Origin: Arcticibacter pallidicorallinus
Lineage (GTDB): Bacteria > Bacteroidota > Bacteroidia > Sphingobacteriales > Sphingobacteriaceae
Assembly: GCF_003002875.1 (NCBI RefSeq)
Contig: NZ_PVTH01000006.1
Span: 62,001 to 126,000, forward strand
DNA: 64,000 nt
Direction: 5' to 3'
The number at the start of each line of letters is the position of its first letter. The stretch's first letter is position 1. The position numbers and the translations under genes are program-made. Positions 1 to 9,456 of the stretch are shown here, piece after piece. The notes under the pieces were generated by a model, which saw only the letters and a list, made by a program, of their open reading frames with translations, made no database searches and was not told the DNA's origin.

Positions 1-2
1 AA

Positions 3-2765
3 CTTGGGAACGATAATGCTGAAAGTCTGTTTTTAAACTTTATCAAAGAGAATCCAGCCAGCGCCAATACGAAGTCGGCATACTTCCAGATCGGAAAGTC
101 ATACTTCGACCGTAAGAACTACGAAAAGGCAGTGGAATGGTTCAGCAAGACAGAAGCCGGAAACCTGGCTGGCAGAGAGGCTGATGAGTATCGCTTTAAG
201 CTTGGTTATTCCTACTTTGTTGCTAAAAATTATAATGGTGCAGAGCCCCTGTTTGCAGAGCTGAAAGACGGCAAGAGCGAATACGCTGAATCGTCTATTT
301 ATTACTTCGCATATCTGAATTACCTGAGTGCGGATTATCAAACAGCTTTGACCGAGTTTGAGCGTCTGAAGAATTCTACACGCTATCAGGCAAGCTATCC
401 TTATTATATATCGGCGTTGTATTTCCTTGACAAGCGTTATGACGATGTCCTCGCTTATACTATTCCTGCTATCGAGACAATCGATCAGCAATATAAAGCA
501 GAGATGTACCGGATTGTGGCAGCGACCTATTTCGCGAAGTCAGACTTCAAGTCTTCACTGAGCTATTATTTAAAATTCCAGGATCTGGACAAAGGAAAGA
601 CACAGAACAACCAAGATAACTACCAGCTTGGCTATATCTATGTTCAGCAAAAGGAATATCAAAAAGCGATCACTGAACTGGAAAAAATGAGCACTCCGGA
701 CATTCATTATCAAAATGGTATGATTGTTCTGGGTAATGCGCTGATTAAAACAAACAACAAGCAAAGTGCGCGTAACGCTTTCTTTAGAGCGTCGCGTCTG
801 GACTTTGATCCAAACCTGAAAGAAGAAGGGTTGCTGAATTATGCAAAGCTTTCACAGGAGCTGGAATTCCATACTGTAGCATTGGATGCCGTTCAGGAAT
901 TCATAAAGACATATCCGCGTTCTCCGCGGATTAATGAGGCGAAAACTCTGCTTGGGGAGGTCCTTCTTTCTACCAGGAATTTTAAAGAAGCGGTAAATAT
1001 TCTTGAAACGATTCAGAACAAGAATGAAGAGTCTCAGATGGTCTATCAACGGGTGACCTATTTCCGGGGACTGGAGTTTTATAACGAGCGTGCTTTTGAG
1101 AACAGTATTTCGATGTTCATGCGTTCTCAGAACAACCCTATCGATCCTGAGATCACTGCACTGGCGACCTACTGGCTCGCAGAGGCGATGTTTGAAGTTC
1201 GTAAGTATGGAGAGTCTGTCGCTCAGTTTGAAAAATTCCTGGCGATGTCGGCTGCAAGGAAAACTGACGTCTATAACTACGCGAACTATGCATTGGGCTA
1301 CTCAGCTTTCCAGAATGAGAGCTATAGCAAGGCTTCGAATTACTTTCAGCGCTTCCTGAGTGGAAACGACAAAGATCAGAACACGATAGTGGACGCTACC
1401 CTGAGACTTGCGGATTCTTACTTTGTGATGAAAAGCTATGATGCGGCGATGGCACAGTACAACAAAATCATCGCCTGGAACAGTCCAGGTGAAGACTATG
1501 CACTATTTCAGAAAGGGATGATTCAGGGACTGCAGGGTCAGAACGACGTGAAAATAGCTACTCATGAGTCGCTGCTTCGTAAATTCCCGAATTCGAATTA
1601 CTCTGATGATGCCGGATTCGAGATCGCCTATACCTACTTCGTAAAGGGTGATAACGAGAAATCCAAAACTGATCTTCTGTCACTGATTGAAAAATATCCG
1701 CGAAGCAGCTATGTACCCAGAGCATTGGTTACAATCGGCCTGGTTCAGTATAACAATGATGAGAACGACGCGGCTCTGACCACCTTCCAACGAGTTGTGC
1801 AGGACTATTCAACAACGGATGAGGCGAAACTTGCTTTGGAATCCATTAAAAACATCTATTTGGATAAGGCTGACGCGAATGGTTTCCTTGCTTACGCAAA
1901 CACAACGAGCATCGGTAATCTGTCGACGTCCGAACAAGATAACATCACCTTCCAGGCTGCTAACAACCTTTTTTTAAAGGGAGATTCTCAGGGTGCCTTC
2001 GATGCGATCAATGCATACTTCGACAAGTTTCCAAAGCCGATCTATGAAAAACATGCGAAGTTTATCCGTGCGGAAAGTCTTGTTAAACTAGGGCGTCCGG
2101 ATGAGGCTATTCCAGACTATACGTTCATTTTGAATGATTGGACCAGTGATTACACGGAGCGCGCGCTGATCAGCATATCGAAGCTCTATCTTAACCAGAA
2201 GAAATACAACGAAGCTGTTGTTTACTTGAAGAAGCTGGAAACCACATCAGAATATAAAGCGAACTACAGCTTCGCGGTGAACAACCTCATGCAGGCGTAC
2301 AGTAGCATGAACATGCCTGATGATGTCCTTAAATATGTGAAGCTCGTCAGGTTATTTGACCGTTCATCCGAAGATGACAAAAACAGAGCTGGCTTATACG
2401 GCGGAAAAGCTTATCTGATGAAAGGCGATACAACCACAGCGGTGAAGGAGCTGTCTGCAGTAGCTGCTCAAACCACCACAGCTATCGGCGCTGAAGCTCT
2501 TTACACTGTCGCTAACGTTCAATACCTGAAAAAGGATTATAAGACATCACAAAAAAACATCCTTGATCTGGTAAAGAGAATGGAGTCTCAGGACTACTGG
2601 GTCGCCAAAGCGTATATATTACTGGCAGACAATTACGTTGCTCTTAAAGACAACTTCCAGGCAAAAGCGACTTTACAAAGCGTACTGGACAATTATGAAG
2701 GTAAAGATGACGTACTTCCAACAGCGAAGTCGAAGCTTGAACAACTGAATACTAAGAACAAATAG
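3..2765 (+). CDS. TPR-repeat protein (5' end outside window)
   Basis: The reading frame is open from base 3 without a start codon that fits, so the gene begins left of the window; 920 residues are visible. The protein is almost entirely helical tetratricopeptide-like repeats with typical spacing of A/G/Y/F residues (for example around residues 75-110, 300-345 and 430-560) and resembles the large YbgF/BamD-type TPR proteins of Bacteroidota. No signal peptide can be judged because the N-terminus is missing. It is followed after 6 nt by an outer-membrane barrel gene and then by HU/SPOR, ExbB, ExbD and TonB-like genes, so it is probably a periplasmic scaffold of an envelope complex. The exact function is not known. 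Confidence 0.85.
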   Translation, partial: LGNDNAESLFLNFIKENPASANTKSAYFQIGKSYFDRKNYEKAVEWFSKTEAGNLAGREADEYRFKLGYSYFVAKNYNGAEPLFAELKDGKSEYAESSIYYFAYLNYLSADYQTALTEFERLKNSTRYQASYPYYISALYFLDKRYDDVLAYTIPAIETIDQQYKAEMYRIVAATYFAKSDFKSSLSYYLKFQDLDKGKTQNNQDNYQLGYIYVQQKEYQKAITELEKMSTPDIHYQNGMIVLGNALIKTNNKQSARNAFFRASRLDFDPNLKEEGLLNYAKLSQELEFHTVALDAVQEFIKTYPRSPRINEAKTLLGEVLLSTRNFKEAVNILETIQNKNEESQMVYQRVTYFRGLEFYNERAFENSISMFMRSQNNPIDPEITALATYWLAEAMFEVRKYGESVAQFEKFLAMSAARKTDVYNYANYALGYSAFQNESYSKASNYFQRFLSGNDKDQNTIVDATLRLADSYFVMKSYDAAMAQYNKIIAWNSPGEDYALFQKGMIQGLQGQNDVKIATHESLLRKFPNSNYSDDAGFEIAYTYFVKGDNEKSKTDLLSLIEKYPRSSYVPRALVTIGLVQYNNDENDAALTTFQRVVQDYSTTDEAKLALESIKNIYLDKADANGFLAYANTTSIGNLSTSEQDNITFQAANNLFLKGDSQGAFDAINAYFDKFPKPIYEKHAKFIRAESLVKLGRPDEAIPDYTFILNDWTSDYTERALISISKLYLNQKKYNEAVVYLKKLETTSEYKANYSFAVNNLMQAYSSMNMPDDVLKYVKLVRLFDRSSEDDKNRAGLYGGKAYLMKGDTTTAVKELSAVAAQTTTAIGAEALYTVANVQYLKKDYKTSQKNILDLVKRMESQDYWVAKAYILLADNYVALKDNFQAKATLQSVLDNYEGKDDVLPTAKSKLEQLNTKNK

Positions 2766-2771
2766 GCTAGA

Positions 2772-4433
2772 ATGAAACTGAATCATATTCCATATACTAC
2801 AGCGATCTGCGCACTCTTGATCTCATCGGTTTCTTATGCACAAACACCAGAGGATCCGAAGAAAGCTGAACCAGCAAGAAGCTCATTAACAGAAGAGATT
2901 GTTGTTGAACGACCTTATAAACCTGTTTTGGCGGATGCCGCAAAGATTAGAAGAAGTCCGGACCTGAACAGCAACAGCGTTTACAGACGTCCGCTAACCT
3001 ACTCCATATTTGATAAAAAACTGGAAATCAACACGGATATAAGGCAATTGCAGGCACAGGAGGTCGTTCAGGGAGACCGTCCGCCATTTAAAAACAATTA
3101 TGCCAAGTTTGGACTGGGCAACTTCAGTACGGGTTTAGCAGAGCTTTATCTGAATACAGGAAGTGATGAGGCGCTTCAAGCGGGCTTCTTTTTGAAACAT
3201 CTCAATCAGAAAGGCGATTATGAAGGGCAGAAATTTACCCGTCAGAGCGCCGGAATATTTGGCAAAAGTATCCAGGAAAAGGTATCCTTATTCGGAGAAC
3301 TGGGATTTGATAAATTCGGTACTTCTTTCTACGGCATTGATCCGCTTACAGAACAGCAGTTCAGCGCTGATCCGGAAAAACAGCGGTATAACACATTCAC
3401 GCTGAGAGGTGAAATGCTAAAGAACTATCGCGAGGAAGATGAGGTCGATTACGCACTGAAAGCTGATGCTTATTTCTTATCAGACAAGTTTAATGCGAAA
3501 GAGAACGCCTTTGTGTTGAGCGGATTTGTCAATAAAGTTTGGGATAAGTTTAACGTTGGCGTAAACACCTCTCTTGATTTCACCCAGACCAAAGATTCTG
3601 TATCTCTGGGTAACCATATTTTCAGAGCTAACCCGTATATCAAGCTACAAGGAGCTAATTTCAAGCTGACGCTGGGTGCAAACCTGGTACAGGAGTTCGG
3701 CAGCAATTCCGGCTTCAACCTCTACCCTGCTATCACGGCGGAAATGCCTATCGTTCCGGAGTTCGCAACCATCTTTGCAGGATTTACGGGTGATGTCAAC
3801 AAGTCTACACTCAGAGACTTTTCTATTGAAAACCCTTATTTAAACCGAAACATTAACATTCTTAATGTGAACGAAAGCGCTAATTTCTACGGTGGTATAA
3901 AAGGAAATGCGGGCTCAGGATTTGGCTATAAAGCTACCCTATCGTATAAGAAGCTTGAGAACATGCCGTTGTTCATCAATAATCCGGTTAACCCTGAGCG
4001 TTTTGACGTAATTTATGATGACGCAAATGTTACGGGACTTGAGGGAGAAATCAATGTGAAGGTTTCTGAAGCGTTTAGCTGGCTGGGACGCGTATCCATC
4101 AATAACTATAATATGGATGTGCAGGAAAAGGCCTGGTTCAAACCAGATTTCAAATTGTTCACCAATGCGCGTGTAAAAATCACTAAAGAGCTTACGCTTG
4201 ATGGAGAGTTGGTATTCAATGATGCTACATCGGCATTCTTATCTACTCCTACCCCAAGTATTGTAAAGGTTAAGAGTTATGCTGACGTTAGTGCCGGTGC
4301 GGAATATCTCTACCAGGAGAAAGTGGGTATCTTCTTGCGAGTTAACAACATCATTGGTAACAAATATCAAAGGTTTTTATACTATCCTCAACTGGGCATG
4401 AATGTGCTTGGAGGCATCAACTATTCATTCTGA
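2772..4433 (+). CDS. outer-membrane beta-barrel protein in Ton gene cluster
   Basis: 553 residues. The N-terminus has a signal peptide (residues 1-23, cut likely after SYA before Q). A short periplasmic segment (EEIVVERPYKPVLADAAKIRRSP) resembling plug-linker regions is followed by alternating amphipathic strands to the C-terminal residue Phe (NYSF), typical of an outer-membrane barrel. There is no full TonB plug domain, so it is not a classical TonB-dependent receptor. It starts 6 nt after the TPR gene and precedes the HU/SPOR, ExbB, ExbD and TonB-like genes, suggesting the barrel is the outer-membrane partner of that trans-envelope machine. The substrate is unknown. Confidence 0.8.
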   Translation: MKLNHIPYTTAICALLISSVSYAQTPEDPKKAEPARSSLTEEIVVERPYKPVLADAAKIRRSPDLNSNSVYRRPLTYSIFDKKLEINTDIRQLQAQEVVQGDRPPFKNNYAKFGLGNFSTGLAELYLNTGSDEALQAGFFLKHLNQKGDYEGQKFTRQSAGIFGKSIQEKVSLFGELGFDKFGTSFYGIDPLTEQQFSADPEKQRYNTFTLRGEMLKNYREEDEVDYALKADAYFLSDKFNAKENAFVLSGFVNKVWDKFNVGVNTSLDFTQTKDSVSLGNHIFRANPYIKLQGANFKLTLGANLVQEFGSNSGFNLYPAITAEMPIVPEFATIFAGFTGDVNKSTLRDFSIENPYLNRNINILNVNESANFYGGIKGNAGSGFGYKATLSYKKLENMPLFINNPVNPERFDVIYDDANVTGLEGEINVKVSEAFSWLGRVSINNYNMDVQEKAWFKPDFKLFTNARVKITKELTLDGELVFNDATSAFLSTPTPSIVKVKSYADVSAGAEYLYQEKVGIFLRVNNIIGNKYQRFLYYPQLGMNVLGGINYSF

Positions 4434-4441
4434 TATCTTTG
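4405..4441 (+). promoter_or_regulatory. Bacteroidota-type promoter before HU/SPOR gene
   Basis: TATCTTTG at 4434-4441 exactly matches TAnnTTTG and begins right after the stop codon of the barrel gene. A TTG lies about 23 nt upstream. It would give a leader of about 27 nt, so the downstream exbB/exbD/tonB group may have its own promoter in addition to read-through from the TPR gene. Confidence 0.4.
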
Positions 4442-4473
4442 CTTGATTGACTTTTTAGTTTAATTTTACGGGA

Positions 4474-5475
4474 ATGAATATTTCGCTATATATATCGGAA
4501 TTGCTAAGAGATTATGATGAGGTATGTCTTTCCGATATAGGCACATTCTATAAGGAACGTACTCCTGCGTCTTTTAACGAAGCTTCAGGCGTGTTTAACG
4601 CGCCTTTCGATAGGGTGCGCTTTAGACCAAAGGCAGATGGTGATGATGTTCTTGTTAATTACATCAGTGAGGTAAAAAAGATTTCAGTTGCTTCCTCGAG
4701 GTATTTCATCAATAAATTTACAAACAGTATACAACAGAGTCTAACGTCTGACAATCAGGTGGAGTTACAACCCATTGGTGTTCTTAAGAAAGGGCCATCA
4801 GGGCTTCAACTTATTGGCAACCATGAATCTCCCGCATATTTCGGATTACAGGCTATTCAAGATCCAAGCTATTCATCGCGTGTGAGGCCAATGAATGTCG
4901 CAGTCGTAAATGAAGCGGTAAACACCGGGATAGAAAATGAGTCTTCCGGCTCTGCGAGCGGCGGAAAAATAGCGACGATCGTTCTCATCGTTCTCCTCAT
5001 TACGGCCGGTATCTTATACATATTCAACCCTTCCCTTTTCAATTTATCTGCGGATAAGCCAATCACGGAAAGGAATAAAGCAAAAGTCGATTCCCCGGCA
5101 GCAAAAACTACTTCAGAACCAGCTGTTGTTCAAACCGCTAAGGATAGCGCTGCACCTTCGATTTCGGCCGTTGCTCAGGATACGGTCAAGAAAATAGCCC
5201 CCGCGGTTTCTTCTGAATCCCCCGTTCTTGCACCATCTTTTGAGGTGATTGGTGCATCGTTCGCTCTGCCCTCGGAAGCGGATACTTATGTCAATTTGAT
5301 GAAAAGTCGTGGCATTAAAGCCAAGGTGATAGAAGACAAGAGAAAACCAAAATATAAAATCAGTCTGGGCTCATTCACTACTTATGAAGCAGCCAACGTT
5401 GAGAAACGGCGCGTGCAAAGTACATTTAATAAAGAAGCCTGGATCTTAACCTTAAACGATAAAGCTAAAAAATAA
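4474..5475 (+). CDS. HU/CCDC81-like and SPOR domain membrane protein
   Basis: 333 residues. Residues 1-120 resemble the CCDC81-like prokaryotic HU domains found N-terminally in Bacteroidota SPOR proteins. One transmembrane helix is at about 165-186 (IATIVLIVLLITAGILYIF). A Ser/Ala/Pro-rich linker follows, and residues about 253-333 form a SPOR domain (FEVIGASFALPSEADTYV, YKISLGSFTTYEAA), a family that binds septal peptidoglycan lacking stem peptides. The predicted topology puts the HU-like part in the cytoplasm and SPOR in the periplasm. It sits just upstream of exbB (5 nt gap). Its role in linking cell division or peptidoglycan to the Ton-type motor is inference. Confidence 0.85.
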   Translation: MNISLYISELLRDYDEVCLSDIGTFYKERTPASFNEASGVFNAPFDRVRFRPKADGDDVLVNYISEVKKISVASSRYFINKFTNSIQQSLTSDNQVELQPIGVLKKGPSGLQLIGNHESPAYFGLQAIQDPSYSSRVRPMNVAVVNEAVNTGIENESSGSASGGKIATIVLIVLLITAGILYIFNPSLFNLSADKPITERNKAKVDSPAAKTTSEPAVVQTAKDSAAPSISAVAQDTVKKIAPAVSSESPVLAPSFEVIGASFALPSEADTYVNLMKSRGIKAKVIEDKRKPKYKISLGSFTTYEAANVEKRRVQSTFNKEAWILTLNDKAKK

Positions 5476-5480
5476 CACAC

Positions 5481-6185
5481 ATGTTTTTATTACAAATCGA
5501 CTCCTTTAACACCATTACACCGGATACCGTTGCTACTGCTGCGACTCAGACTGCCCAGGAAATGCAGGACATTAGTTTCTTCGACTTGCTATTGAAAGGC
5601 GGTTGGGTGATGCTTCCGTTGGCGCTTTTATTCTTTCTGGCACTAGTTATTTTTATTGAAAGATACATCACCATCAGAAAAGCTTCAAGAAATGAAGCTA
5701 ATCTCATGTCGCAAGTAAAGCAAAGCGTACTGACAGGACATCTTGATTCTGCGATTGCATTGTGCAGAAATAGTAACTCTCCTCTGGGCCGTATGTTGCA
5801 AAAAGGACTTCTTCGTATCGGTCGTCCAATCAAAGACATTGAGGGAGCAATTGAAAACCTGGGTAAGCTGGAAGTTTCCAAGCTGGAGAAAAACATCAGT
5901 ATCCTCGGTATTGTAGCGGGTATCGCCCCCATGCTTGGATTCGTAGGAACGATCTTAGGTGTAATCAAGATTTTTTACAATATCTCGTTACAGGATAACA
6001 TTAGCATTGGTGCCATATCTGGTGGTCTGTATGAGAAGATGATCACATCAGCAACAGGTCTTGCCATTGGTATCCTGGCCTATGTGGGTTATCATATCCT
6101 GAACATCATGGTTGACAGAGTAATATTAAGAATGGAGACAGACGCTATCGAATTTGTAGATCTGTTAGACGAACCGGGGAGATAA
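5481..6185 (+). CDS. exbB: MotA/TolQ/ExbB proton channel protein
   Basis: 234 residues with the three-helix topology of the ExbB/TolQ family: helices at about 38-62 (GWVMLPLALLFFLALVIFIE), 138-164 (the GIVAGIAPMLGFVGTILGVI signature) and 187-212. It forms the inner-membrane proton channel that energises TonB-type or Tol-type proteins. It is followed by exbD after 6 nt and by a TonB-like gene, so it is one subunit of a complete motor. The family cannot be split between ExbB and TolQ from sequence alone; the tonB-like neighbour favours ExbB. Confidence 0.92.
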   Translation: MFLLQIDSFNTITPDTVATAATQTAQEMQDISFFDLLLKGGWVMLPLALLFFLALVIFIERYITIRKASRNEANLMSQVKQSVLTGHLDSAIALCRNSNSPLGRMLQKGLLRIGRPIKDIEGAIENLGKLEVSKLEKNISILGIVAGIAPMLGFVGTILGVIKIFYNISLQDNISIGAISGGLYEKMITSATGLAIGILAYVGYHILNIMVDRVILRMETDAIEFVDLLDEPGR

Positions 6186-6191
6186 ACAGGC

Positions 6192-6587
6192 ATGAATTTA
6201 AGAAAAAGAAATAGGCCCGCCGCTGAAGTGAACACTTCGGCGATGAACGACATCATGTTCTTTTTGATGCTGTTCTTCCTGATCGCTTCTACAGTAACCA
6301 ATCCGAATGTCATCAAGCTTTTGCTTCCAAAATCAGACACCGGACAATCTGTATCGAAGAAAACCGTTACCATTTCAGTAACTAAGGACCTCGAATACTT
6401 TTTAGACAAACAGCAGGTACCTGTTACCGAACTTGAAGCAAGACTTCAGGGTTTGAAACAACAAACTGATGAGTTGACGATTGTATTGTATGTGGACCGC
6501 ACCGTAGCCATCCAGGACGTTGTTCAGATCATGGATATCGCTAACAGAATGGCTATCAAACTTGTTTTAGCAACAGAACCAAAGTAA
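6192..6587 (+). CDS. exbD: ExbD/TolR biopolymer transport protein
   Basis: 131 residues: a short cytoplasmic basic tail (LRKRNRPAAEVNTSAMND), one transmembrane helix at about 20-38 that carries the conserved Asp20 used for proton transfer, and a periplasmic ExbD/TolR domain. Normal length for the family. Gaps are 6 nt to exbB and 4 nt to the TonB-like gene, so the three are almost certainly co-translated. It partners ExbB in the inner membrane. Confidence 0.92.
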   Translation: MNLRKRNRPAAEVNTSAMNDIMFFLMLFFLIASTVTNPNVIKLLLPKSDTGQSVSKKTVTISVTKDLEYFLDKQQVPVTELEARLQGLKQQTDELTIVLYVDRTVAIQDVVQIMDIANRMAIKLVLATEPK

Positions 6588-6591
6588 AGGT

Positions 6592-7410
6592 ATGCAGTAC
6601 CAGGAAGAAAATAATTATCCAAAAGCGTTTATGATTGCAGGAGCTTTAATGACTGCATTCTTAGTGCTGTGTTATATTCTGCGCTTTGGAATGAACACGC
6701 CGGATGAAGTCGGTACCGGTGGAATCGTTGTGAACTACGGAACTGTTGAGGAAGGAATGGGAGATGATTATATGAGCATCGAAGAACCTTCAATGGACCC
6801 CAATGCAAATAACACCCCTCCCGACAAAGTGATTGAGGAAACGCAGCCTGAAACTGCGCCTGCAGCGGAGACCAGCGACAAGACGGTCGTTACTCAGGAA
6901 AATGAGGATGCACCGGTGGTTAAAGCGTCTCCTAAGAAGACGGCAGCGGCTACTCCTTCTACGGCTACCGAAACTAAACCAACCAAGCCGGCGGTAAACC
7001 AGAATGCACTGTACAAGGGCAAGAAGAGTAAAGGCTCTGGTTTGGGCGATGGTACTGGCAGCACGCCAGGTAACCAGGGTGACGTGGATGGCGATCCTCT
7101 GGCTCCTAATTATGGCAGCGGCGGATCTGGGTTCGGGAATGTTAAGTTGGATCTCGCCAGCAGAAGGTTCATGAACCTTCCGAAAATAACCGATGAAGGG
7201 CAACTTTCGGGCCGTATTCATGTGGAAATCCGTGTAGATAAACGCGGAAAAGTGGTTTTCGCCAGAGCTGGTGTAAAAGGTACTACTCTATCCGACCAGT
7301 CTCTCTGGAGGAAATGTGAAGCGGCTGTTATGGGTGCAAGTTTAAATCAGCTGGAGTCAGCTCCGGATGTTCAGGTAGGTGTTGTAGTGTTTAACTTCAA
7401 AGTGAAGTAA
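6592..7410 (+). CDS. TonB-like energy transducer
   Basis: 272 residues. One N-terminal transmembrane helix (about 11-30), then a Pro/Thr/Ala/Glu-rich spacer (residues 60-135), a Gly/Ser-rich segment (about 140-180) and a C-terminal domain (about 190-272) with the TonB-like pattern of a conserved Arg/Lys turn (IHVEIRVDKRGKVVFARAG). It would span the periplasm and couple ExbBD to the outer membrane. It follows exbD by 4 nt. The likely partner is the barrel encoded at 2772-4433, but TonB proteins can serve many receptors. Confidence 0.85.
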   Translation: MQYQEENNYPKAFMIAGALMTAFLVLCYILRFGMNTPDEVGTGGIVVNYGTVEEGMGDDYMSIEEPSMDPNANNTPPDKVIEETQPETAPAAETSDKTVVTQENEDAPVVKASPKKTAAATPSTATETKPTKPAVNQNALYKGKKSKGSGLGDGTGSTPGNQGDVDGDPLAPNYGSGGSGFGNVKLDLASRRFMNLPKITDEGQLSGRIHVEIRVDKRGKVVFARAGVKGTTLSDQSLWRKCEAAVMGASLNQLESAPDVQVGVVVFNFKVK

Positions 7411-7439
7411 AACATATCGGCGATAACCCTCGAAAAAAA

Positions 7440-8744
7440 ATGGACTATTTTCAGACAGTTGAATACTTGTATTCACGCTTGCCCATGTTTTCAAGACAAG
7501 GCGCATCGGCCATTAAAAAAGACCTGCACAACACCATACTGCTGTGCGAGAGTCTCGGCAACCCACATCACAAGTTCAAAACGATTCATGTTGCGGGCAC
7601 CAATGGTAAGGGATCTGTATCTCACATGCTCGCTGCGGTACTTCAGGTAGCCGGGTATAAGACAGGTTTATATACCTCTCCTCATCTGCGTGATTTCCGT
7701 GAGCGAATTCGAATAAATGGTGAAATGATTCCGAAGGAAATGGTTGTATCATTCGTCCAGGAACAACAGGAACTTATCGAAAAAATCGACCCGTCGTTTT
7801 TTGAAGTTACCGTGGGAATGGCTTTTGATTACTTCGCCAGGGAGAATGTCGACATCGCAATTATTGAAACAGGTCTTGGCGGACGCCTTGACTCTACAAA
7901 TATTATCAGGCCGATCCTGTCTGTCATTACCAATATTGGGTTTGATCACGTCGCTATCTTAGGTGATACACTGCCACAGATTGCTCGCGAAAAGGCCGGT
8001 ATCATAAAGGCTGGTATTCCCGTTGTGATTGGTGAAGCGACTGGCGAGGTTAGACAGGTCTTTCTTGAAAAGGCCGCATTGGAAGGGTCACCGATATACT
8101 TTTCGGCTGAAGAGTGGGACGTCGATACTCAGGAGGAGATGAATGAAGAATTGCTTCATCTTCAAGTTACCAGGGTTATCGATTCAGGCCCAACCTACGA
8201 ACCAAAATTCAAGCTCTCCCTTGACCTCACTGGCTTCTACCAGATGAAGAATATCAAAACGGTATTGTCAGCGATTGGTCAGATACGAGAATTAGGCTTC
8301 TCTATCAATGATCAGCAGCTCTATTCGTCGCTCAAAAAGGTTACAACACTCACGGGCTTGATGGGAAGATGGCAGACCATCGGATATCAACCCAGGACGA
8401 TATGTGATACAGGCCATAATGAAGACGGCGTTAGGGAAGTGTTAAGCAACCTGAAGCGACTTCATTATGAAACGCTTCACTTCGTGATCGGTATGGTAAA
8501 GGATAAGGACATTCAAAAGGTTCTTAATATGCTGCCTGCACAGGCTGAATATTACTTCTGCGCACCGGACATTGAACGTGCCAAGCCTGCTATTTCTTTA
8601 AAGGAAGAAGCGTCAGCTTTGGGACTGCACGGTGAAGCTTACAACAGCGTCGCTGAGGCATTAATGGCGGCGCGAGAGAGCGCTTCGCCTGAAGATCTGA
8701 TCTTGGTAGGTGGCAGTACTTTCGTAGTGGCAGAAGTCATTTAA
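7440..8744 (+). CDS. folC: dihydrofolate/folylpolyglutamate synthase
   Basis: 434 residues, Mur-ligase fold. The ATP-binding loop is seen as HVAGTNGKGSVSHML near residue 50, followed by the family motifs YTSPHLRDFRERIRING, VDIAIIETGLGGRLDSTN and ITNIGFDHVAILGDTL, and a C-terminal domain with CDTGHNEDGV. FolC adds L-glutamate to dihydropteroate and to tetrahydrofolates in the cytoplasm. It lies 29 nt after the TonB-like gene on the same strand, so it may be co-transcribed without a functional link. FolB for the same pathway is encoded elsewhere in the window at 33.5-33.9 kb. Confidence 0.95.
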   Translation: MDYFQTVEYLYSRLPMFSRQGASAIKKDLHNTILLCESLGNPHHKFKTIHVAGTNGKGSVSHMLAAVLQVAGYKTGLYTSPHLRDFRERIRINGEMIPKEMVVSFVQEQQELIEKIDPSFFEVTVGMAFDYFARENVDIAIIETGLGGRLDSTNIIRPILSVITNIGFDHVAILGDTLPQIAREKAGIIKAGIPVVIGEATGEVRQVFLEKAALEGSPIYFSAEEWDVDTQEEMNEELLHLQVTRVIDSGPTYEPKFKLSLDLTGFYQMKNIKTVLSAIGQIRELGFSINDQQLYSSLKKVTTLTGLMGRWQTIGYQPRTICDTGHNEDGVREVLSNLKRLHYETLHFVIGMVKDKDIQKVLNMLPAQAEYYFCAPDIERAKPAISLKEEASALGLHGEAYNSVAEALMAARESASPEDLILVGGSTFVVAEVI

Positions 8745-8767
8745 ATGCCTTAGCCTCAAAATCCCTC

Positions 8768-9445
8768 TTACAGGTATGAAAGCTTGCCGAAAGTGTAGGC
8801 AAAACCGATCGTTAATGAACTGAACATGTCATTCTTCGATCCTGGTATGGCAACGCCGTCTATTTTATCACCTAATACAAAATTTGCCTGGTAATTCAGG
8901 TTGAGTAGCAAGCGTGAATCCTGCCTGAGATAGAGATCAATTCCGGCCATCGCAGGAAGGTAGAGTTCCTTATTGTTGTAAGTTGCTTCGGAGTGAACCC
9001 TGCTCCTGATCAAGATTATGCCCCCGCCCGTGCCGAGGTAGAAGCCTTTCAGAGCCCGGCTGACGAAAGAATGACGCACCAGTTTATATCGACGTGGGTG
9101 TGCGGCAAATTCACCGGCATGCACTTTGCCGCGAACTTGCAGCGTCACCAGCTCGCCATTGAAACCTTCCGTTGCCCCCGTCTGGGAATTCTTGCTATAT
9201 CCGGAGATAGTACCTGCCTGAAGCTCCAGCCCCGCATTTAAATACGGCGTGAAATAATAGTCCAATGTTCCCAGTCCTATGTATCCGCCATCTGACTGGC
9301 TTCGATCCGTATAAGAATCTGCTAGTCCTCCTCCGATGCCTATACTAAACCTCCTGAAGGTTTGCTGAGCAATAGCTGACTGTGTGAGAGCGCATGAGAT
9401 CAGCACTATTATTGCTGATCTTTGTATAAAATCCATTGAATGCAT
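8768..9445 (-). CDS. small outer-membrane beta-barrel protein
   Basis: 225 residues with a signal peptide (hydrophobic core SAIIVLISCALTQSAIAQ, cut near AIA). The rest is a series of amphipathic strands with glycine-rich turns (RFSIGIGGGLADSYTD, YTFGKLSYL at the end), resembling OmpA/OprF-like porin-family proteins of Bacteroidota. Start at Met1 or at Met4 (9436) are both possible. It is convergent with folC (23 nt gap) and lies 11 nt after the lactate dehydrogenase gene, so it may be co-transcribed with it. No substrate can be assigned. Confidence 0.75.
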   Translation of the reverse strand: MHSMDFIQRSAIIVLISCALTQSAIAQQTFRRFSIGIGGGLADSYTDRSQSDGGYIGLGTLDYYFTPYLNAGLELQAGTISGYSKNSQTGATEGFNGELVTLQVRGKVHAGEFAAHPRRYKLVRHSFVSRALKGFYLGTGGGIILIRSRVHSEATYNNKELYLPAMAGIDLYLRQDSRLLLNLNYQANFVLGDKIDGVAIPGSKNDMFSSLTIGFAYTFGKLSYL

Positions 9446-9456
9446 TCGTTAATACT

